Assembly: GCA_942486035.1 (NCBI GenBank)
Contig: CALNXK010000003.1
Location: 1,943,501-2,007,500, forward strand
Length of the DNA stretch: 64,000 nucleotides
Reading direction: 5' to 3'
From: Porites lobata
Taxonomy: Eukaryota > Cnidaria > Anthozoa > Scleractinia > Poritidae
The notes below the pieces were generated by a model, which did no database searches, had not been told where the DNA came from, and was given only the letters and a program-made list of their open reading frames with translations. The translations under genes were made by a program, and so were the position numbers. How positions within the stretch are numbered: position 1 is the first letter of the stretch; every line of letters starts with the position of its first letter. Positions 1 through 11,672 of this stretch are shown one piece after another.

Positions 1-222
1 GGGAGTAGAATAGGCTATCATTTTTCAGAAAACTGATCAATTGGTTGAAACAAATTGGCAAGTTTAAATTTACGCAACTCAGCCTAAAATGGAGGATAGT
101 GGGATATGGGGAGTTTAGTCTAGTATAGGGTAGCAAAATTCAGCTGAACTAGCTCTGGATAGGCCAACGGTTCCAGGAGTCCCAGCGGCACATCCCCACC
201 CAAAGATTCCTAAAGTCTCCTT
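1..222. mobile_element. Partial CCCGG-ended element, family A
   Basis: Matches the right two thirds of the family A elements at 13583-15168 and 51730-52046, sharing blocks such as TAGGGTAGCAAAATTCAGCTG and CATCCCCACCC. The left end is beyond the window. It lies about 60 bases downstream of LU gene 1. Confidence 0.7.
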
Positions 223-280
223 CCCAGGGGCGCATGCCTCATATTGTAAAGTGAAAGCAGGAGCTAAGTGTGTTACAATG

Positions 281-956
281 TTAAAATTCCACACCCAGAA
301 AGTAAGTGTGAAATGCGTGTTCGATCATTCTCAGCATGAAGATTCCAAAAAGTGCAGTCATCAAGACTAGACTTTCGGAAGCACGCTCTGCTTGATTAGC
401 CTTTACTCCAAGCTGATCTGCTGTTGGAGGCGGGGTTGCACTAAATGAATTACAGAGATCCTCACCACAGCAATTAACAAAGCAATTCTCCACATAAGTA
501 CCCTGAGCCTTCGCTAACTCCTGCATCATTGCGCACCTGTTTTTAATTGCGTGACAGTCACGCCTGTCGGTCGCACAGTCTTTCCACTCTGTTGTCTCCA
601 CTAGTTTTCTCGTGGTGTCGTTGAAGACCTGGGCTTTGAGAGAGAAGCAAGAATCAAACACACCGTTTTTTGAACAGTTTTTCTCTTGTTGCATCCTCTC
701 TGGCAGCTTTGAAATGAATCCTGGCTCGATTTTAAAGCATTTCTCTAAAGGCTTGCGGGGCTGTGGAGTAATCTTGATGCAAGGAAGGGTGGTGGGTGGT
801 TTCGGCTCGGGTATTGGATTGTTGCATAAATCACTTGAGCAACACTGAGGGCGACATGTGGGATCCACGAATACTTCTTGATTTTCTCTCCAAAGGCGAA
901 GTTTTATTTCTTTACAAGGCTGCGTAGAATTACACTCATACTCTTGTGCGCATTTC
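281..956 (-). CDS. LU gene 1, exon 3: end of LU domain 1, full LU domain 2, C-terminal tail
   Basis: The acceptor TATTATTAG lies directly above 956 and the frame is open to the TAA at 281. It codes the last part of domain 1 from KCAQEYEC onward, a Pro-rich linker (PIPEPKPPTT), domain 2, and a tail with a hydrophobic run SLVLMTALFGIFML followed by about 15 mixed residues. Confidence 0.82.
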
Positions 957-3900
957 CTAATAATATAGAATGAGATATTAGTTTGTTATTGGCGCTATCT
1001 TTCGTGTAAAAGGGAAACCTACAACAATAAATATCACAAATTCAACTGGCCTGATGATATGACTGTGCGCATGCGTTAAGTGCTTGCCGTGTTTTAGTGC
1101 ATGTGTATCAACTGCCGTTAAGTTATTTTATCTACCCATTCAGCAGGGCACATTTTCTTTTCATGAACAGTCTTTTTTGAACTGTTATTAAAAGTGTTCT
1201 TTTCCTGAAAATAAGGAAATTTATAACCCACAATCCTGGACATTTTGTTTTGCTCATCCCTCGCCGGGATACACCGTAACCGTACCACGCCCACCCACCA
1301 CGTTTCCCGAAAAATTTTACGCATAATATTATAATTGTCTTCGGCTTAACTAATACATAAATAATTGTAAATTCGACTTCAAATTTCTTTTAAGACTACT
1401 TCAAGTGCACTTATTTGTCCTAGCTTAATCTCATCATCTTCATCCTTCGACCACCGGAGTGAACAGGGGCGGGGCATTCACGGAGATTTCTTCCCAAACA
1501 CTACGATTTGCCATCGCGGAACTCAGGTCCCTGGTATCAAGTCCTGAAACCCTAGAGTTTAGACCCTAGAACAGGGGGAGGCCCTGACTTAGAGCCATGG
1601 TTTGATTACCACAGGAGCCGATACTAACAATGGCTAGACCGTTTTGAACGACCATTCACGAAAGGCTCGTGAACAACCTCGTCCCCAGGCCAGTTCGCGC
1701 TATCCGAGTGAGTGGAGGAGGCTTGGAACTGACTTGAAACAGGCTAATTCTCCCGACAAGCTTGAGAGATAACGTCACATTCGAAATCGCCGAGGACGAC
1801 TGGGAACCAGGCTGGCCCGTAAAATAAGTTCGGCGCGATTCACCGGACCAAGCTGATGTGATAAGCTTGGGTCGTTCAGGGCGGCCGGCTTGTAAGCGAA
1901 CTCCGTCACGAAAATGACCTTTTGTTCCCGGAGCTCCCTTCTTTTCTCCAACTTTACCCGGTTGAATGGCCAGAAAACCCTTTTATAGTTAGTTAGGGAC
2001 TACATAGAAAATGAAAACATCTACTTTGAAATACAGTTTACCTCAAATTAGCACTGATACATAAGAAGTTCTTATTGTAGCATGCGCATTAATGCTAAAC
2101 CTTCATCATACATAGGTTGTCTATGAAAAAACAGAGTCAAGATATTTCTTGCCTTGTTTCTGCTAATAGCCAGGTAAGAGCCCATTTTATAGTCATAGAT
2201 GGAACGAGGCTATACCTGAAATACAGGGTAGATTTTGTTCCTGTTAAACTTGTTATGGAGGTATCAATGGCCATGCAAACGGCGTGTCGATAAGGACAAG
2301 TCTCAATCAATGACTTTCTCAAACACTTTTCCGCTGACCAGCTGGCATTGCAGTTATAGCACGACAGTGCTACAGTTTTCTTGAGGATGACTGAAACGAA
2401 TTATAACGAAGAATAAAAATTCCATTATTATTTGAAAGCGTCTTTCTTCGCACGGCTTTGCACGCTCTTCACTCTAAACTTTGCTCACGCTCACGATCCG
2501 GCCTGCTATGAAGGCCTGGTTTCCCTGTGCAAACAGTACTTGCAGTATTGCGCGCAATATCTCAGTGTCCCTCGACACACTAACGTGCTACCAGTTTTCA
2601 TGCAAATTTACATAACGCCCAACATTTGGTCTTAGTTAAGCACTCTACGGGGGGTGTTTTCAGCCACCGCAACATCTCAAATGTGAAATTTGAATGGCTG
2701 AAGATTTAAGGTTGCGTCACGTCATTTTGCGCTTGTTTCTCTATCACTCTGTATGGTTGACACACAAGGCAACAACGTGTACTTGTTTCATTAATGTTGC
2801 GCCCCAACAAATTCCAGGCGACTACAGAAGATGCAAAGTTACTTTGTTTGCGCACAATCATACTGATTTGCCCGGGGCTTTGCAAAGGCTCGGATCGTTA
2901 TAACCAAAACATAGCCAAACGAATTTCCAATAAGACAAAGCCTTTTAACAGCAAACTAAAGGAATTAGTAAAGCCATATTACCATTTCCTCGGGTATAGG
3001 GCTCCCGTTCGAGGAATACCCTAAAATTCCGAAAATAAGCTCCTCCAAAAAGCCCTTCAAACTCGTAACGCAAAAAACCCTCCATAAAAACGCCCCTCCA
3101 AATGTAAGCCCCTCGGGGGCTTGTACTTTGAAATTGTCCTCATATACCATGAAGTAAAACAAAGCAAAAAGGGTGAATTTCCTTCCAACTATAAGGCTAG
3201 CCCAATCGATTTTGAAACGCAAATTTCTCTCTGTAGATAAGCCCCTCTGAATAAAAGCCCCTCCAAAATTAAGCCCCTCAAAAAGAACCTTTGAAAAATA
3301 TAAGCCCCGGGGCTTATTTTCGGAATTTTACGATATTTTACTTTTAAGATATTTATTTTTATAGGCTTTAAATAAGGTCGCAGCTCAAATACCACGGTTT
3401 TCGTTGTCCACGACATCTCGTGCTGTTTCTAAGGGAAACGTTCCTTCAGTAAACCTGAATCAACGGTGTCACTAATTTCATTGGATGTTATAGAGCAATT
3501 TTCAATTGAGTGTTGAAAGTAATGCAGGATTGAATTGGTTTTGCTTTACTGTGCTGTTTGATTGGTCTAGAAAACTCGCGCCACCCTCTCAGCCAATCAG
3601 ATGTAAACTAAAACCAATCGCTCCTTGGTCACTCGTGTTTTCCCGCGCTACAGGCCGGTTACTCGCGTTTACTTCGAGTTGTCATTGGCTCCCTCTGATA
3701 ATTTCCTTTGCTCTGATTGGCCGTTGTGATTACTTTACATTGGTTTTGGTTTTCGACACTCATTTGAAAAGCGCTCTATAAAAAACAATATCTTTTAACT
3801 GAACAGAGCTACCATTGATGTTTACGACAGTGATTATTTTGGTGTTCTCGATTAAAAAAAGACTTGTTCTTTGTCAATATTAGTGTGAATCAAATTGATT

Positions 3901-3974
3901 ACTAAAAGGTAACGTTTGAGATCGATCTTACCTGTTACAAAAGCCGTAAGCAACAAATTCTGAATGTTTGCCAT
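281..3974 (-). CDS. LU gene 1: two-domain Ly6/uPAR-like cell-surface protein
   Basis: Three coding exons read by hand: 3932-3974, 2216-2369 and 281-956 (stop TAA at 281-283). They join in frame as about 290 residues. Exon 1 gives a hydrophobic leader (MANIQNLLLTAFVT) with donor G|GTAAGA. Exon 2 opens the first LU domain with the pattern SCYNC. Exon 3 finishes it (QCCSSDLCNN, about residues 103-112). After a Pro/Thr linker comes a second LU domain (about 136-236) ending NCCGEDLCNS and lying wholly within exon 3. The tail after about residue 250 is Thr/Pro-rich and then hydrophobic, which suggests a GPI signal or a membrane anchor. The second domain lacks the usual second cysteine of the CxxC start. 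LU proteins are extracellular disulphide-rich modules, and the ligand here is unknown. In-frame ATGs lie upstream of 3974; I chose this one because it starts the leader. A possible non-coding 5' exon has a donor (GTAG|GTGAGT) near 4113. The domain call is firm, exon joins are inferred. Confidence 0.8.
957..2215 (-). other. Intron 2 of LU gene 1
   Basis: About 1.26 kb between hand-read splice sites. I see no protein-coding pattern or clear repeat boundary in it. Confidence 0.6.
2216..2369 (-). CDS. LU gene 1, exon 2: first half of LU domain 1
   Basis: The acceptor AACTGTAG|CA lies just above 2369 and the donor TTCAG|GTATAG begins at 2215. The 154 bases are 2 + 150 + 2, so the frame runs through both joins. 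The translation starts ALSCYNCNASW and has five cysteines at LU spacing. It carries the N-terminal fingers of the domain completed by exon 3. Confidence 0.75.
3017..3335. mobile_element. MITE-like element, family D (CCGAAAATAAGC ends)
   Basis: Terminal inverted repeats CTAAAATTCCGAAAATAAGC on the left and its complement GCTTATTTTCGGAATTTTA on the right, with internal AGCCCCTCC motifs. Related pieces lie at 47789-48290 and 57391-57606. It sits in intron 1 of LU gene 1. Confidence 0.7.
3489..3780. mobile_element. MITE with TATAGAGC ends and many GATTGG/CCAAT motifs
   Basis: The ends TATAGAGCAATTTTCAATTGAG and, on the other strand, TATAGAGCGCTTTTCAAATGAG form an imperfect terminal inverted repeat. 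The inside carries repeated GATTGG/CCAAT blocks. A 91-codon frame across it is not protein-like. Confidence 0.6.
3932..3974 (-). CDS. LU gene 1, exon 1: signal-peptide exon
   Basis: ATG at 3974 is followed by 14 codons of hydrophobic leader and one extra base before a GTAAGA donor (intron begins at 3931). The phase fits the acceptor of exon 2. Intron 1 (2370-3931) holds a CCGAAAATAAGC-type element and a GATTGG-rich element. Confidence 0.72.
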
Positions 3975-4119
3975 CTTTCTTCCGAGGGGAACAGCTAGAG
4001 CATACAATGTCTGCATTCGAAACGTCATCATTAACATAAACGTATTTCTAGCATAGATCAGTAATCAATAAATTGCAGTACAATGACTTGAAATAGATCA
4101 AAATCACTCACCTACAACT

Positions 4120-5640
4120 CGTCTGCAAATTCAGATTCTCTTTTGTAACACAAGGGTCGTTTGATTCGATGACGCCCAAATTGCAGCCACAACTTAAGCG
4201 CAAACGGGATTTTTCTTTTGTTTACTTAACTGTAATAAGTTAAAGGGGCTGGAACGCCAAAAAAATCAAACCAAGAACAAACTTGTTGCTGGCGAAACTT
4301 CTCGTCAATCACATTATACAGGAACTGCTGAACACGCTGTTGCCACTTGATGAGTAATCAGACTTTAACCTGGAGTGCGTGCACTTTCTCGGCTGGCCTT
4401 AAATAAAAATTTAATGTTTCTTAAACCCTTGGATTCAATCTTCTACACTTATATAACCAATATAGAGGGCGATGAAATAACTTCTATGATGATCTTACCG
4501 AAAACAAGAGTCAAGAGGCCCGGATCATAGACTATATTATTACTGAAATTCATATAATCACGACTGTTTTTCCATGCAACTATACAGTTCACAAAATGAA
4601 AATATTTTGATGAATCTTATCTTTTTTTCTGAAAGTACGGTTGCGGTTTAATCTAGCTAATCCAGTGCGCTTGAATTTCTCTCAACTTGTTTATGGCGGT
4701 TTCTTGTTGTCGAAAAAGAGTAATTCCTGAATACTAAATATTCATTATTTCAGGTGATTTGTTAATACTTCCTAAATCCTTTGTACTTTAACTTAACTTC
4801 AAGGCTGTTCTTCATTTTATTAATTAAAGACATTTTGTTTGATGCTTTTTCCCCATTAAACGCATAAAGCAAGTCGTCTACATTGGATTCTTATTCAGAA
4901 ATTGGAACATCTCATCCGCCCATCTAACACTGTGTGCAGGGGAGCGTTTTCAACTCAATCTGCGTTTTCTCTATTAAAACTTTTAATTTCTTATCGACTT
5001 AGCTGTGCAATTGTTAGTTTATCCAAGGATTAAAGAAGCAGTATTTGTAGCTATTTGTCAGTGGCAACGAAAAATCTTAAGACGTTAAATATTTTATCAC
5101 TCTTGCCACGAAGTCTTTAGCTTTTTAATATTTCAGTAGAAAAACAGCTCTATACCAAGGTCGCTCCAGAAACAAGAGTTGAATGAATTAAGTTATTTTT
5201 TTCTTAATAACTAAATAAAAATGTTTATTTTAATTCAAAATCAGTTTTATTACTGAAGCAGGGTGATCGGCTCTTGATAGGAGGGGCTGGACGCCGATCC
5301 TGTACAAGAAAACAATTTACGAGTCCTTTCATTATTATTTACAAAGGTATCTATGTCTGTCGTCTTTCCTTCCAGCCATAAAATATCCTTTCACCGGGGG
5401 ATTGATCCTACACTATTTTTTACCCAACTGTCGATTAAAAAGTGACGCCGGCTATTAAAGATCTTAATGGAAAAGAAAAATCTCATTTACCACTTTTACC
5501 AGTAAATTTCTCCACTATTTCGAAACCTATTGGCTTATAACTTCATGGAAATCAAGCGTTTAAAGTTTAATTTATCCGTTTGACTCCATCCAGACTGCCA
5601 GAAAAAGAATGAGAAAGAAAGACTGAGAAATCTACCTTGG
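4120..5640. other. Gene-free stretch upstream of LU gene 1
   Basis: AT-rich DNA with no coding pattern or clear element boundary. It should contain the LU gene 1 promoter, but I cannot point to a specific motif. Confidence 0.4.
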
Positions 5641-5697
5641 AAAAAAGAGAGAGAGAAAGAGAGAAAGAGAGAAAGAAAGGAAGGAAGGAAGGAAAAG
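5641..5697. repeat. Purine microsatellite (GAGA/GAAA/GGAA)n
   Basis: A run of GAGAGAAAGAGAGAAAG units passes into AAGG units. Confidence 0.9.
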
Positions 5698-6572
5698 GCA
5701 AAGAAACTGATCCCGTTACGCTTTGCCATCCTTTTGGGAGTCACGCGCGATGTGAATTCAGACAAAATTATAAACCTCGCATTGGCGAGGGCCGTGGACA
5801 CTCGCTTCGTGAGGGATTTGCAGAACTACAGGTTATAAACGTACGTGGCTGTAAATATTTGTATTGTCAGTTGTCATGTGACCTCAAAGTATAACCAATC
5901 AGAGCGCACGTGTCCAATGTTCAGACGCCTTTCTTAAATCAGTGGCAAATCCCCAAGATAGATTAATCAGCTACTGAAGGATTGCTAGACTGTTCACAGT
6001 CCCAAAATCGATTTCCCTTGGATTTCCTTCATACATTTACTATAATTTTACCCTCGGTAACTCGGTCCCTCGATAACTCGAACCTCCCGCTAACTCGAAG
6101 TAATTTTTGTTTCCATTCAGATCATTTCTATATCATATATTTATCTCGATTACTCGAACCATGCTTTAAGCGCCTGACAAGTAAAAAAAAAGTATACTGC
6201 AGTCCGAAACATTGAAATTATTTCACAGCGCGACTACTGTAACCGGGGCCACTTAGACAAAGTTCACCAATCAGATTACAGGAAAATAACAATAAACTCC
6301 GGGAAAGTTGGTTGTGGGCCAATAAGCAACTCGTTAAAAAACAGTAAGTTACTCGAAGCACAACGTTTAAATATTTGATAGCAAACGTTTTTCAAGAAAG
6401 CAAAATGTTTCACCAGACAATTTTTTTCAATTCGAAACTTTACAAACAACAACTGGAGACAAATTTGTTTCACACAAGCTGCTATTTTTTCATCTACCAG
6501 TAATTTCTTCGCTAAAATTGGTGCGCTTTGCAAAAGCATCCCTCTTCAAGTCAAAAATATGACTAACGTTTA
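5698..6572. other. Gene-free stretch with TAACTCG-type repeat fragments
   Basis: Contains a patch of repeated TAACTCG/ATAACTCGAA blocks near 6055-6160, typical of interspersed repeats. No gene was recognised. Confidence 0.4.
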
Positions 6573-6809
6573 GTTAGCCTGCGAAAACAGTCGACATTTG
6601 GCGACGCTACCACTGGTTTCCCCTTCAAAAAATGACGTCTGAGAAATGAGTGCAGAAATTCCCTACTGATGACCCGTCACTACCAAGGTCTGGGTAGTGC
6701 TTCTGATTGTTCGTACCGCGTGGGAAATTTGATTTAACTCATTTCTCCGACGTCATTTGGCTGGAAAACCAGTGGTAGAGTCGCCAAATGTCGGCTGTTT
6801 TCTCAGAAT
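6573..6809. mobile_element. hAT-like MITE with 8-bp target duplication
   Basis: Long terminal inverted repeats (ACATTTGGCGACGCTACCACTGG on the left, the complement of CCAGTGGTAGAGTCGCCAAATGT on the right). The direct repeat AACGTTTA flanks it at 6565-6572 and 6810-6817. The 8-bp duplication and lack of coding capacity indicate a non-autonomous hAT-type element. Confidence 0.8.
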
Positions 6810-6829
6810 AACGTTTAATATGTTTTTCG

Positions 6830-7133
6830 CCTCGGGTGTCTGTAAAGTGTCGAAACGGATGGCGGATGGGGACGGCGGACGGCGGAATAGCCTGCATAGT
6901 AGGCGCTAGGAAATAAATGGGCACAAGAAAGAACGGGCGCACGCTACGCAGGCCAAAAATCGAAGGATAAGAGCGTTAGGCTGACAATATCGGATTAACT
7001 ACCAGCTGTATAATCAGTCCAAACTATTCACTTCATATTTTAATTTATAACAACTCCCAAATCCATTTTCCAATTTTCTAAAATTCTACGAAAAATCATT
7101 CAAAGGTTCTCAAAACAAATTATTAAGCAGTTC
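6830..7133. other. Gene-free stretch with AGCCTGC repeat fragment
   Basis: Around 6880-6950 there is a partial inverted repeat of the AGCCTGC..AGGCGC type. The remainder is the AT-rich 3' flank of LU gene A. Confidence 0.4.
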
Positions 7134-7504
7134 TCAGCTAATATTACAAATGTTCAAAATTTTGTTCAAAACAAGCACAGACACTATCATTCCATATTCG
7201 CCTGACAAGAGGCCTCTGGCGGCGTGGGAACGTGTCGTGGGTCTAGCTGTGGTCTTGGTAGATGGTGTTGTGGGAAGTGGACCGTTGCAGTAATCAACAC
7301 CACAGACCTGTATAGTGCAATTGGTAAGATATTTGCTCACGTCGCAAAAGCCAGCCCATAAACAGTCCTTTAAGTACTGGAAACCATGGTCATCATACGT
7401 TAGTATAGCACACCTCAGTCTATCGTCACATGTTGTAACATTTTGGCTCGCTGAACATTCTTCTGCAGACCTTGCTTTGCACCTGTAGCATTTAAGCGAA
7501 TGTG
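7134..7504 (-). CDS. LU gene A, exon 2: complete LU domain and tail
   Basis: Acceptor CTCTCGTCAG|CA. The first two bases complete an Ala codon with the G from exon 1. It carries HSLKCYRC through DYCNG, then the linker TTPSTKTTARPTTR and the tail. Confidence 0.82.
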
Positions 7505-10500
7505 CTGACGAGAGAAGAGAGTAAAACAAGTTCTTTACGAAAATGAACAGAACCAAAGCGTGAGTAAAATTCTCTAATTCTTCCGGACTTGTTGATAAAC
7601 TCTAGCGTTTAAGTTCAATAAAATCAAAGGTTCTAGACAGATTTCATTTTAAGACTGGTATGATGATGATTTTCCTAGATTACTTCCATAGCACAGTTTT
7701 GTGTAAGATGTACTGAGAACTGGCATAACCTTCTTCGCCCCCCTCAGCTCAGCTCGCATGCGCTGCTTCTCAGACGAATAATAATATTAATGAATAATGT
7801 TTATTTCTTATATTGCACAGTCTAGCATGCGATAAAGATATGATCGAATGCGCATTACAACACTAAAATCTTAAAGTAATAAATGGTTAATCCAAATAAT
7901 GATAATAATAATAATAATTTAGTATTTTCGGAAAACAATAAAAGTAAAATATGACTTAATAAAAGAACTAAAAAAAAGGTAGTTTAAAAAGATGTGTCTT
8001 TAGTAAAACTTTAAAAATGTTCAATGATTGACTTTGGCTAATTTCTAGAGGGAGTCGGTTCCATACTTTGGGCGCAGCATTTCAAACGCCCTATCCCCGC
8101 CCTATCCCCGAGTGTCTTAACAAACTGATTTGCGATTCATCTGCCTACCCTACATCCTCGGAACACAGGAAAAACGTTTTCTATTGCTTAAATATTGCTT
8201 TTTTACAAAAATACTGTTACTTTGCCGTTTACAAGCAATTTATTTGTAAACGTTAAGTTTCACAGTGCATAAGGAAATGTACCGAATTTACGCGAATTAG
8301 CGCCGCGGCGTTTATTAACTTTTTCGCCAAAAATGCGGCGCTTATTTGAGAGCGGAGCTTAATACCATAGTAATATCGCTTAGTACCGTATTTACTCGAA
8401 TAAGCGCTGCGGCGCTAATTAACTCCCCTGTGCCCCAAATGCGGCGCTTATTTGAAGGCGGGGCTTAATCGAATAATTACTGTACTTGGCAGCTTAAGAG
8501 TTTATTACATTTAGGGCAAATTGTTATCACATTTAGGACTTTATTACATTTAGGACAAAATGTTATTACATTTAGGACCGTTTATTACATTTAGGCCTTC
8601 AAAACCCTGTTCGTTCACCAAGCTTTCCTAACCATAAACGAAGGAAGTACCGATGAGTCGAAAAACGTTTTAGATACTATCAGCAGGAGCAATTTAATTT
8701 GCACTGAGAAAATTCTGTTTCTGACAGATCACAATGTATCGTAAATAATAGGAAGTTTAAGATGAAGCGGCGACGAGAAAGCAAAAAAAGCAGTAGCTTG
8801 ACAAGGCAAAACAACAACTTTGCACGTGCATCACGCTTTTTTGTATATTTCTTTGCCGTCACTGAACGACTCCTGACTACCACGTGAAAATGCCTAACTT
8901 CTAGTTTTGGGAAGGACGTAAACAAGCAATGACAAAATTTTCTTTCTCTTTATGAACTTGGATATGGTTGATAGAAATTCAGCTCCAGAAGAGTTCTCTT
9001 GCATTTGACAAAGTAAGTGAGTTGGAATAATCACGATAGACACTGAAAAAATGTGAGTTCAGTCTTCATGCGACGTTTTCGTGGTTGTCAGCTGTCGTGG
9101 CATTTAAAACTCCCTAACGCCACGAAGGACGTCGATAAAACCCGGAACATGGAACATTCCGGAACATGAAACATTAAAGTATTTTTTTTATGAAAAAATT
9201 AATAATTAATTAATATAATAATAATATTAATAATCATAATAATAATAATAAATATTAAAAAGAACAATAGATAGAAAACAATTCATTGCAAAAATTTATA
9301 ATAACAAAATAAATAACATAACATAACATAACATAACATAACATAAAAACGAAAAATAAAGAAACAAAGAAAAAAAGAAAGAAAAAGAAACTGGTATCAT
9401 CTCCGAGTATAAGAAAACAATATTTTGTCGCAATGAATTTTTTGGGCGAGTGAGGGTCCATTCAAATGACAGTAATGAGTGAATTCTAAATTCAAAATAT
9501 ATTAAATGGGTCGCGAGGAGACGGGTTTCAAGCTTTCGTCACACAGCCACCTCTTATAAATGTTTGCCATGCGGTTTATCGGTTATTCATTTATGGCTTT
9601 GCGACCGTAAGAAGAGCTTAGGGGCTCGTCGCTTTGGACTTCGCCGTGAATAGTTGCAGTGGCAGTGGTAGCACAGCGGTAGTTTCTAACTGTTATCAGT
9701 TAGCCTGAATTTTAGCCGCCTCCCGGCAAACTCCTCTTGCGACTCGAGGAGACGTCTGAAATATCATCCTGACTGTAAACAGTATAGAAACTAATACGAA
9801 GGTGAGTATTGTCCACTAAAATCCAAAGACAGGAGCCCCTATACTCTTCAACCTCAAGTGAAGCAAAGCACCTCAAGTAAGCAAATGTCGGTTATATATA
9901 AGGAGATATGTTGGCTTGAAATGAGCTACTTACCGACTTGGCTCGACATAAAATACTGTACCGACATTTTTTAAACCATTGCAGAACCATAAATGGATAA
10001 CTGCCAAATGATTAACTCATGGCAAACAATTACAAGAGGTGGCTGTGTGAGGAGAGCTTTAATAAAAAGCCCCTTCCTCGCGACCCATTTTAATATATTT
10101 TGAATTTAGAAGCAAGCTTTCACTCATATGCACTCATTACTGTCACTTGCATGAACCCTCACTCGCCAAACAAATTTTAATCGTTCGCGACAAAATATTG
10201 CTTTCTCATACTCAGAGAGGATACCAGTTTCTTTTTCTTGATTATTTCATTCTTTTTCTTTTTTTTTTTGTTATTTTACGCTATTATTAATTTTTAGAAA
10301 AATTATTTTATTATTCAGTTATTATTATATTATATTAGCCAGCTCTTCAATGCCATATATGACTGCATGGCTATTTTATATATAACAAACGGGTGATTTC
10401 TCGCGCGCTGATTAGTTAATTTTTGCCATCAATCGGCGCCAGTCCCGATGGTGTCCCGCAAAGTGAGAGTTCACTTTGAAGTGAGTCAAGGGAGGCAATT

Positions 10501-11672
10501 GAACATCAGTCGTTTTTTTAAAAACTTTTCTGAGCATTTACTTAAAATAATTTCATTCATTGAAATATGAATTGATAATCATTAATTTCCAGAACGATTA
10601 TGTTAAAGGTGACCAGGAGACATGAGTTATAAAACCTGATCACCTTCTTTTACTAGTTATGCTCAGTCGAGTGCAACGAAAGGTATGAAACTTGAAAACT
10701 TACATCCGGACCTTTGTTTTTTTGTCGCCCTAACCACAACTATTCTAGAAAAGAACTGTCCACAGGACGCTATGACACACAATCCAATGCGCATTAACTA
10801 CATGTCAGGGCATCAATGCTATACGTTAAAAATTTGTTGTTTAGAAAGCTAAATCATGTTTTTTCTAACCCTTCTGCTCCTAAGGACGATTATGGAGGCA
10901 GAGGGTGCTTACAATTTTTACAAAAACCATCTGATCGTGCCTAAATCTCGTTGACTTCATGCATAATTTTAGTCATTAACGATTGAACTGATTGACTTTG
11001 CGAGAAGAGGACCCGACACAGCTCGGTGTAAGCCTTAATAAACAGCCAAAGAGACTAAAAGGAAGACAAAGAAAATTCATGGCCTCAAACACCAGCCAAT
11101 ATTTTCTCAAGTGTCTTTCTCCTTGATACCGGCCCGATGAACTTCCTTGGGTAACTTTGACCACGGTATTTCATTACGCAAGTTAATGACAGGAAAATCA
11201 CATTGAGAACTCTGTTCAGTGAATTTCCTACGACACGTAGTTTAGGGAAGAAAGAGAAGGAAATAACACAGGTATACTTCACACTGTTTCATTAATTAAA
11301 AACAAGGATACGTATTGACGTTGTGGAAGGCCGGTGCCAGAGGGGAATTGTGTTGACAAAATTACGTTGCATCGCTCAAGCGCATGAAAGTCATTACGCG
11401 GCGTAACTGTTAGCAAGTTGTTTTCTATGTGATAAGGACTCACTGAGACGTCCTTGAGCCTTTGTCACGGGTTGTATTGAATGTTAAAATACGCAAGTTA
11501 GTTTGTTGTAGCATAACGCCCCTCTTATAGCTACAGTGATTGTTAGATATAACTCCGATTGTGCATGTGGGTGCATGCGTTTGGCAATCGCTAATTATGG
11601 TCGGCTGTACTCACCTACAGACAGCCAACTGAAGCACACCAAAATGTAGGTTAGTCTCTGCAAATTCCACAT
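7134..11672 (-). CDS. LU gene A: single-domain Ly6/uPAR-like surface protein
   Basis: Two exons: 11615-11672 (signal peptide) and 7134-7504 (everything else, stop TGA at 7134-7136), joining in phase to about 142 residues. Exon 1 reads MWNLQRLTYILVCFSWLSV with donor G|GTGAGT. Exon 2 follows a long pyrimidine tract ending CTCGTCAG. The LU domain runs from LKCYRC to DYCNG with ten cysteines. The usual CC before DxCN is reduced to one Cys (QVCGVDYCN). Then come a Thr/Pro linker and a weak hydrophobic tail (GMIVSVLVLNKIL), consistent with a GPI signal. The role is extracellular and its partner unknown. It is a paralogue of LU gene B: leader exons, linker style and a 104-base stretch of exon 2 match. 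No canonical AATAAA was found just downstream. The 4.1-kb intron holds a foldback element and other repeats. Confidence 0.78.
7620..8275. other. Intron of LU gene A, AT-rich part
   Basis: Contains a short (ATA)n tract near 7900. No coding pattern seen. Confidence 0.4.
8276..8474. mobile_element. MITE-like element with GCGGCGCTTATTTGA motifs
   Basis: Two related halves, each with a TTTACNCGAATNAGCGC block followed by ATGCGGCGCTTATTTGA and GCGGNGCTTAAT. The layout looks like an imperfect inverted/direct repeat pair, and the ends are uncertain. Confidence 0.55.
8500..8600. repeat. Short tandem repeat of TTATTACATTTAGGAC
   Basis: Five imperfect copies of a TTAT(T/C)ACATTTAGG block in about 100 bases. 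Confidence 0.8.
9180..10345. mobile_element. Foldback-like element with about 400-bp inverted arms
   Basis: The left arm (about 9180-9605) and right arm (about 9960-10345) are inverted copies. Shared blocks include CACACAGCCACCTCTT, AATTCAAAATATATTAAA, GACAGTAATGAGTG and AGAAACTGGTATC, in reverse order and orientation. The central 350 bases contain a weak tRNA-like box near 9665. An (ACATA)n tract and AT-rich repeats lie in the left arm. It sits within the intron of LU gene A. Confidence 0.72.
9309..9347. repeat. (ATAAC)n microsatellite
   Basis: Seven tandem ATAAC units. Confidence 0.9.
10346..11614. other. LU gene A intron, leader-proximal part
   Basis: The stretch from about 11290 to 11614 is diverged but alignable by eye with about 39590-40385 next to the gene B leader exon (ACGTATTGACGTT, TTTGTTGTAGC). 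This supports duplication of the whole 5' region. Nothing coding seen elsewhere. Confidence 0.5.
11615..11672 (-). CDS. LU gene A, exon 1: signal-peptide exon
   Basis: ATG at 11672, 19 codons plus one base, donor GTGAGT from 11614. It is close to the leader exon at 40386-40446 (shared NLQRL and YILVCFSWLS). Flanking DNA on both sides is also recognisably related, so the two come from an older duplication. Confidence 0.75.

Noticed and set aside
3506..3781. 91-codon plus-strand frame
   Set aside because: Lies fully within a GATTGG-rich MITE in the intron of LU gene 1.
9934..9975. Minus-strand ATG followed by a GTAAGT donor
   Set aside because: The peptide is not a leader and the site lies in the centre of a foldback element.
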